Positions 61,227-64,000 of a DNA stretch of 64,000 nt are shown one piece after another. Under the pieces are notes generated by a model. It was not told where the DNA came from. It saw only the letters and a program-made list of their open reading frames with translations, and did not search any database. The position numbers and the translations under genes are program-made. The first letter of the stretch is position 1, and each line of letters begins with the position of its first letter. The stretch is from assembly GCA_000320605.2 (NCBI GenBank), contig KB445804.1:124001-188000 (forward strand). Reading direction: 5' to 3'. The DNA comes from Gelatoporia subvermispora B. Its lineage: Eukaryota > Basidiomycota > Agaricomycetes > Polyporales > Gelatoporiaceae.

Positions 61227-62637
61227 TGGAATACCTGTCTGTCGAAGCAGTCGAGGAAGGAGATACGATTGGGAAGACTCGAAATCCTGAGGCTACTGCT
61301 CGAGTCGACCAGCCTTTATACTGCTCAGCAGCCATATCTCGAAATTATTTGGAATATACGAAATTTTACATTTTACATATATCAGGTTACGCTCCAATGA
61401 TGGCCTCCGCTGTCCGGAGTGTGGGTGGCAAGGTACGGTGCCGTGGACAGAACCAGTGTATTGGGAAACCCGTAGTTGCGGGGGCTCTATTCTCTGGATT
61501 ACCTATTCTGTCGGACGGTACGGTCAGTGGAAGAAAACCAACGGTGCCCGATCACACTTACGGAGTGTCGTTACTCATCTCTTGTGATGGATGAGCCATC
61601 ACACCCAAGTCCTGCCACCAAAAAGGAGTGTGGGAGTACAATTAAGGTAGGAACGATGCTTGGCATGGGTACGTCAGGCACCGTAAGTGACAGATTGTCG
61701 GAAAGCTTTTAGGTGTTCCCACCGGACAGATGCCCAATTCTAACCGGTACGAGGACGAGATTGTTCGTTCTTCTCGAGTCCGCGTACCTTACTTTTGGTG
61801 CCTCGACAGAGTACAAGTAATGCCACGACAGTATAGCCACCGGCGTACTAAATCCCGGGTGGGAAGAGCTCTACACCCATAATGCATAACATCAGAGTTT
61901 TAATGAGGTACACGTCAAAATCTCAACTGTTGGAGCAGAACCAGAGTCCGTGTTGGCGGCAGCAGGATTAGATCCAGTGAGGATGTTTATGACTCCGCCA
62001 CAGATGATGGCAGTGCATACGACTTTGCGACGTCCTAGATGTACGGATCATACAGTCATTTCGACGCCTGTCGTGTGCTCTCATTCCAGGCGATGAGAAA
62101 CATTCAGGTACAATGCCATCTGAGTACAGCAATAGTCTCCGTTTGACTTGGGCCGGGAGATTGAAGGGCCAGGCCGGATTTCTCAGTACGTCTTAAACCT
62201 TGCAGGAGCTGACTTGAGTGGCACGCGAAACACGGCCACAACAATCTGGTGAGAATCCGTGGCCGGTAACGGTTCTGTCTAGTCAATAGTATGAGATGCC
62301 AAGAGTTACCTTCATACGTGGAATCAAGGCGAGTGTATGCGGTCTAACCTCCCCGTTTTGTGACCCTGAGGAGATAGTTGCAGGAGAACGCGCTGGACGA
62401 CAAAAATCTACACGATACGCCATACGTCTCGAATGTAAACCGTGATCCTAAGAGCTGGCACGTAAGCAGCACAGGACTTCAGCCCGAAGGCACGTACTTG
62501 GGTGTCAAACGGAGTGTTTTGAATTTGCAGCCATGTTGTGCCGTGCATCCAGTAAAGACATCGAAAATTAACCAGTTTCGTCACTAAAAGGAGATGACAT
62601 AGACTGTCAGAGAAGCTCTATCACGACCACACTAAGA
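61227..62637. other. Promoter of the peroxidase gene and unassigned sequence
   Basis: The first part is the upstream region of the peroxidase gene with its TATA box. Farther on, the minus strand at about 61915-62045 reads LGRRKVVCTAIICGGVINIL in one open frame, which is reminiscent of a sugar-transporter loop motif, but no gene could be built around it. Confidence 0.45.
61314..61320 (-). promoter_or_regulatory. TATA box of the manganese peroxidase gene
   Basis: On the minus strand the sequence reads TATAAAG, and its 3' end lies 88 bases upstream of the ATG at 61226. Peroxidase genes of white-rot fungi usually have such a TATA box. Assigned by motif and spacing. Confidence 0.7.
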
Positions 62638-63730
62638 ATGGATGAATCAAACCAAGATGATTCGACTTCTCGCACGAGAAGGCCTGCCACACGATGCCAC
62701 GTGCCTCTATCAGCGCCTGTTCTGCAACTGCACCAATCAAGCACCAATTGCTGAAGCGCTAGCTCTCCAAGAGATATCCATGGCGCGATCCGGCTGTTGA
62801 GCGACGTGCATGTCGAAGTTGAGCGCACATCTCAGGACTCGAATTCGGATCGCGATGGCGACCTCTACAAGTTCGAGTTCCCAGTGTGCGCTGACCATCT
62901 CGTGCTCTTGGGTGACATTGGGACGACATCGAATGAATCCGGACGCAGCTCAGCAGGTTCAAACAGTGTTATTTGTCCCCGGAAGTCACGAACCATACTG
63001 GCCCTCTCTGGTATGCTCGTTTATGAGAGTGGTAAAAACGCCTTCGTGCGTTGGATCGTAGTCGTACGGGTATGATGCATTGCGGGGGAGTGTTGTGCCA
63101 ATAATTTTATGGTTCCAAGCCTCCTTCACTCTTTCCTTGATTGGTAACCTACAGGACGCATTCAGTTCGCTACATCCTGCGCCCCGCCCCGTCCGACCCT
63201 ACGCGCCACCTCGGTCACTTCGTCCTACTCAACCGTACGCGATATGACCTCTCGCCCACTCACTATCATCGGCTGTACACTCTGTGCGCGACTGGACCCG
63301 GACGACCTCAACATCCTCCGGTGGAGCCTGAGCGACTTCCCGACGCATCGACGGTTCGACCCCGCCGCGTACCAGGCGGCGCACGCGCGTGATGCGGCGT
63401 GGCTCGCGCAGACCGTCGCGAACATTGCACACGACGAGCCCCACCGGCGTGTCATCGTCATCCCACATCATGCGCCGACAGTCGAGGGCAGGGGTAACCC
63501 GAAATACCTGGACAGGCCGACGCACTTGGCGTTCGCAATGGGATTCGTAGGGGGCGAGATCTGAAAGTGGGGCGTAGTGAAGATATGAATGTTCGGACAT
63601 ACGCACTAGTGCTGCGATTTCGCACGAGAGGGCGTCAGGGTGGTGAGCAACCAAAAGGGGATACAAGGACGGCGCGCCTGATAAGGTGGTCGAGATACAA
63701 TTTGATGATGATCTTTGTACATTGATAGAG
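62638..63730 (+). pseudogene. Decayed calcineurin-like metallophosphoesterase gene
   Basis: From the ATG at 62638 the frame gives HGAIRLLSDVHVEVE and ADHLVLLGDIGTTSNE, the first metal-binding motifs of a metallophosphoesterase, but a TGA interrupts it at 62752. After GDIG the frame breaks. Pieces in other frames continue the expected order: VLFVPGSHEPYWPSL (third motif, with Ser for the usual Asn), FVLLNRTRYDLSPT, LTIIGCTLCARLDPDDLN, VIVIPHHAPTVEG and, after stops at 63562, 63586 and 63607, MFGHTH and GVRVVSNQKG. The three late stops (TGA, TGA, TAG) sit where Trp would fit, and a further one-base shift occurs near 63655. The gene encoded a fungal phosphatase-type protein of unknown substrate and cannot make a full protein now. 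Confidence 0.8.
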
Positions 63731-63769
63731 ACCGCTGTATCCTCGGCTCAGAAAAGATCGTATGGGAAC

Positions 63770-63994
63770 TTAGACATGGTACACCTTGAGATCATATCTG
63801 GATAGTTCGATGGTTGTGCGAGCCAACTGTTCCCTAGTATAGCGCAACAGTTCGGGATCCCTCATCATTTGGGATAGACGAGCCAAGCCCGGGTCTTCGA
63901 TTGACTCCAGAAGGGCTTCCTGTTGACTTCTATGTCGCCCATATACATGTAGATCTGATCCAAAAACATTACCCAAGGCAAAACGAGCCCACAT
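63770..63994 (-). CDS. Possible 3' end of a gene running out of the window
   Basis: An open frame of 74 codons reaches the right edge. It reads MWARFALGNVFGSDLHVYG, then a charged helical part (QQEALLESIEDPGLARLSQM; RYTREQLARTTIELSRYD), and stops at 63770. The composition looks coding, but no family is recognised. A second frame is also open over part of it, and the true start or upstream exons lie outside the window. Confidence 0.35.
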   Translation of the reverse strand: MWARFALGNVFGSDLHVYGRHRSQQEALLESIEDPGLARLSQMMRDPELLRYTREQLARTTIELSRYDLKVYHV

Positions 63995-64000
63995 CAGCCC

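Noticed and set aside
61915..62045. Sugar-transporter-like motif LGRRKVVCTAII on the minus strand
   Set aside because: One short motif with no flanking membrane segments in any frame; too weak to call even a relic.

Overview
The window looks like nuclear DNA of a wood-rotting Agaricomycete (basidiomycete fungus), most likely a white-rot polypore-type species. Almost every gene is broken by many introns of about 48-65 nt with GT..AG ends, and near 60 kb there is a class II manganese peroxidase, an enzyme typical of lignin-degrading Agaricomycetes. Gene models were built by hand: exons were joined at visible splice sites, and the exon lengths were checked to sum to a multiple of three and to give a continuous protein. 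No homology search was run, so family names rest on remembered motifs.

Layout. 0-2 kb: nothing recognisable. 2.0-2.4 kb: a tiny Zn2Cys6 protein. 3.4-4.5 kb: a METTL21-type protein methyltransferase. 4.8-6.4 kb: a mitochondrial-carrier-family (ANT1/PMP47-like) protein. 7.1-9.5 kb: a 17-exon Atg22-like MFS transporter. 9.9-12.2 kb: the MICOS subunit MIC60. 12.3-13.5 kb: an uncharacterised coiled-coil protein. 14.6-15.5 kb: a MYND-finger protein. 16.1-21.5 kb: the 5'-3' exoribonuclease XRN1 (18 exons). 22.3-24.0 kb: an aldo-keto reductase (13 exons). 24.0-29.5 kb: a long gene-poor stretch. 29.5-31.8 kb: an NsdD-like GATA factor. 32.2-34.0 kb: a TauD dioxygenase. 35.6-37.2 kb: an uncharacterised membrane protein. 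37.2-41.3 kb: gene-poor, with a possible cytochrome P450 relic. 41.3-44.0 kb: a PX-like plus PB1 protein. 44.3-46.3 kb: an Arp10-like protein. 46.9-47.9 kb: a second MYND-family copy with a nonsense codon. 48.9-49.3 kb: a small membrane protein. 50.0-51.3 kb: a PrpF-family protein. 52.0-54.3 kb: an amidase. 54.4-56.5 kb: GMP synthase. 57.1-59.2 kb: a WD40-like protein with two frame breaks. 59.7-61.2 kb: manganese peroxidase. 62.6-63.7 kb: a decayed metallophosphoesterase gene. 63.8-64.0 kb: a possible 3' end of a gene leaving the window.

The genes do not form an obvious cluster or operon-like system. They are mostly housekeeping genes (RNA decay, GMP synthesis, mitochondrial cristae, dynactin, organellar transport) mixed with lineage-specific families (MYND, WD40-like, metallophosphoesterase), and several of the latter are visibly broken. 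The most interesting signals are structural: coding micro-exons of 4, 11, 14, 17 and 21 nt, two probable GC-AG introns, a Trp-to-stop change inside a MYND finger, a pseudogene with several Trp-to-stop changes, and a WD40-like gene whose frame can only be kept by two +1 shifts or by introns of 25 and 28 nt.
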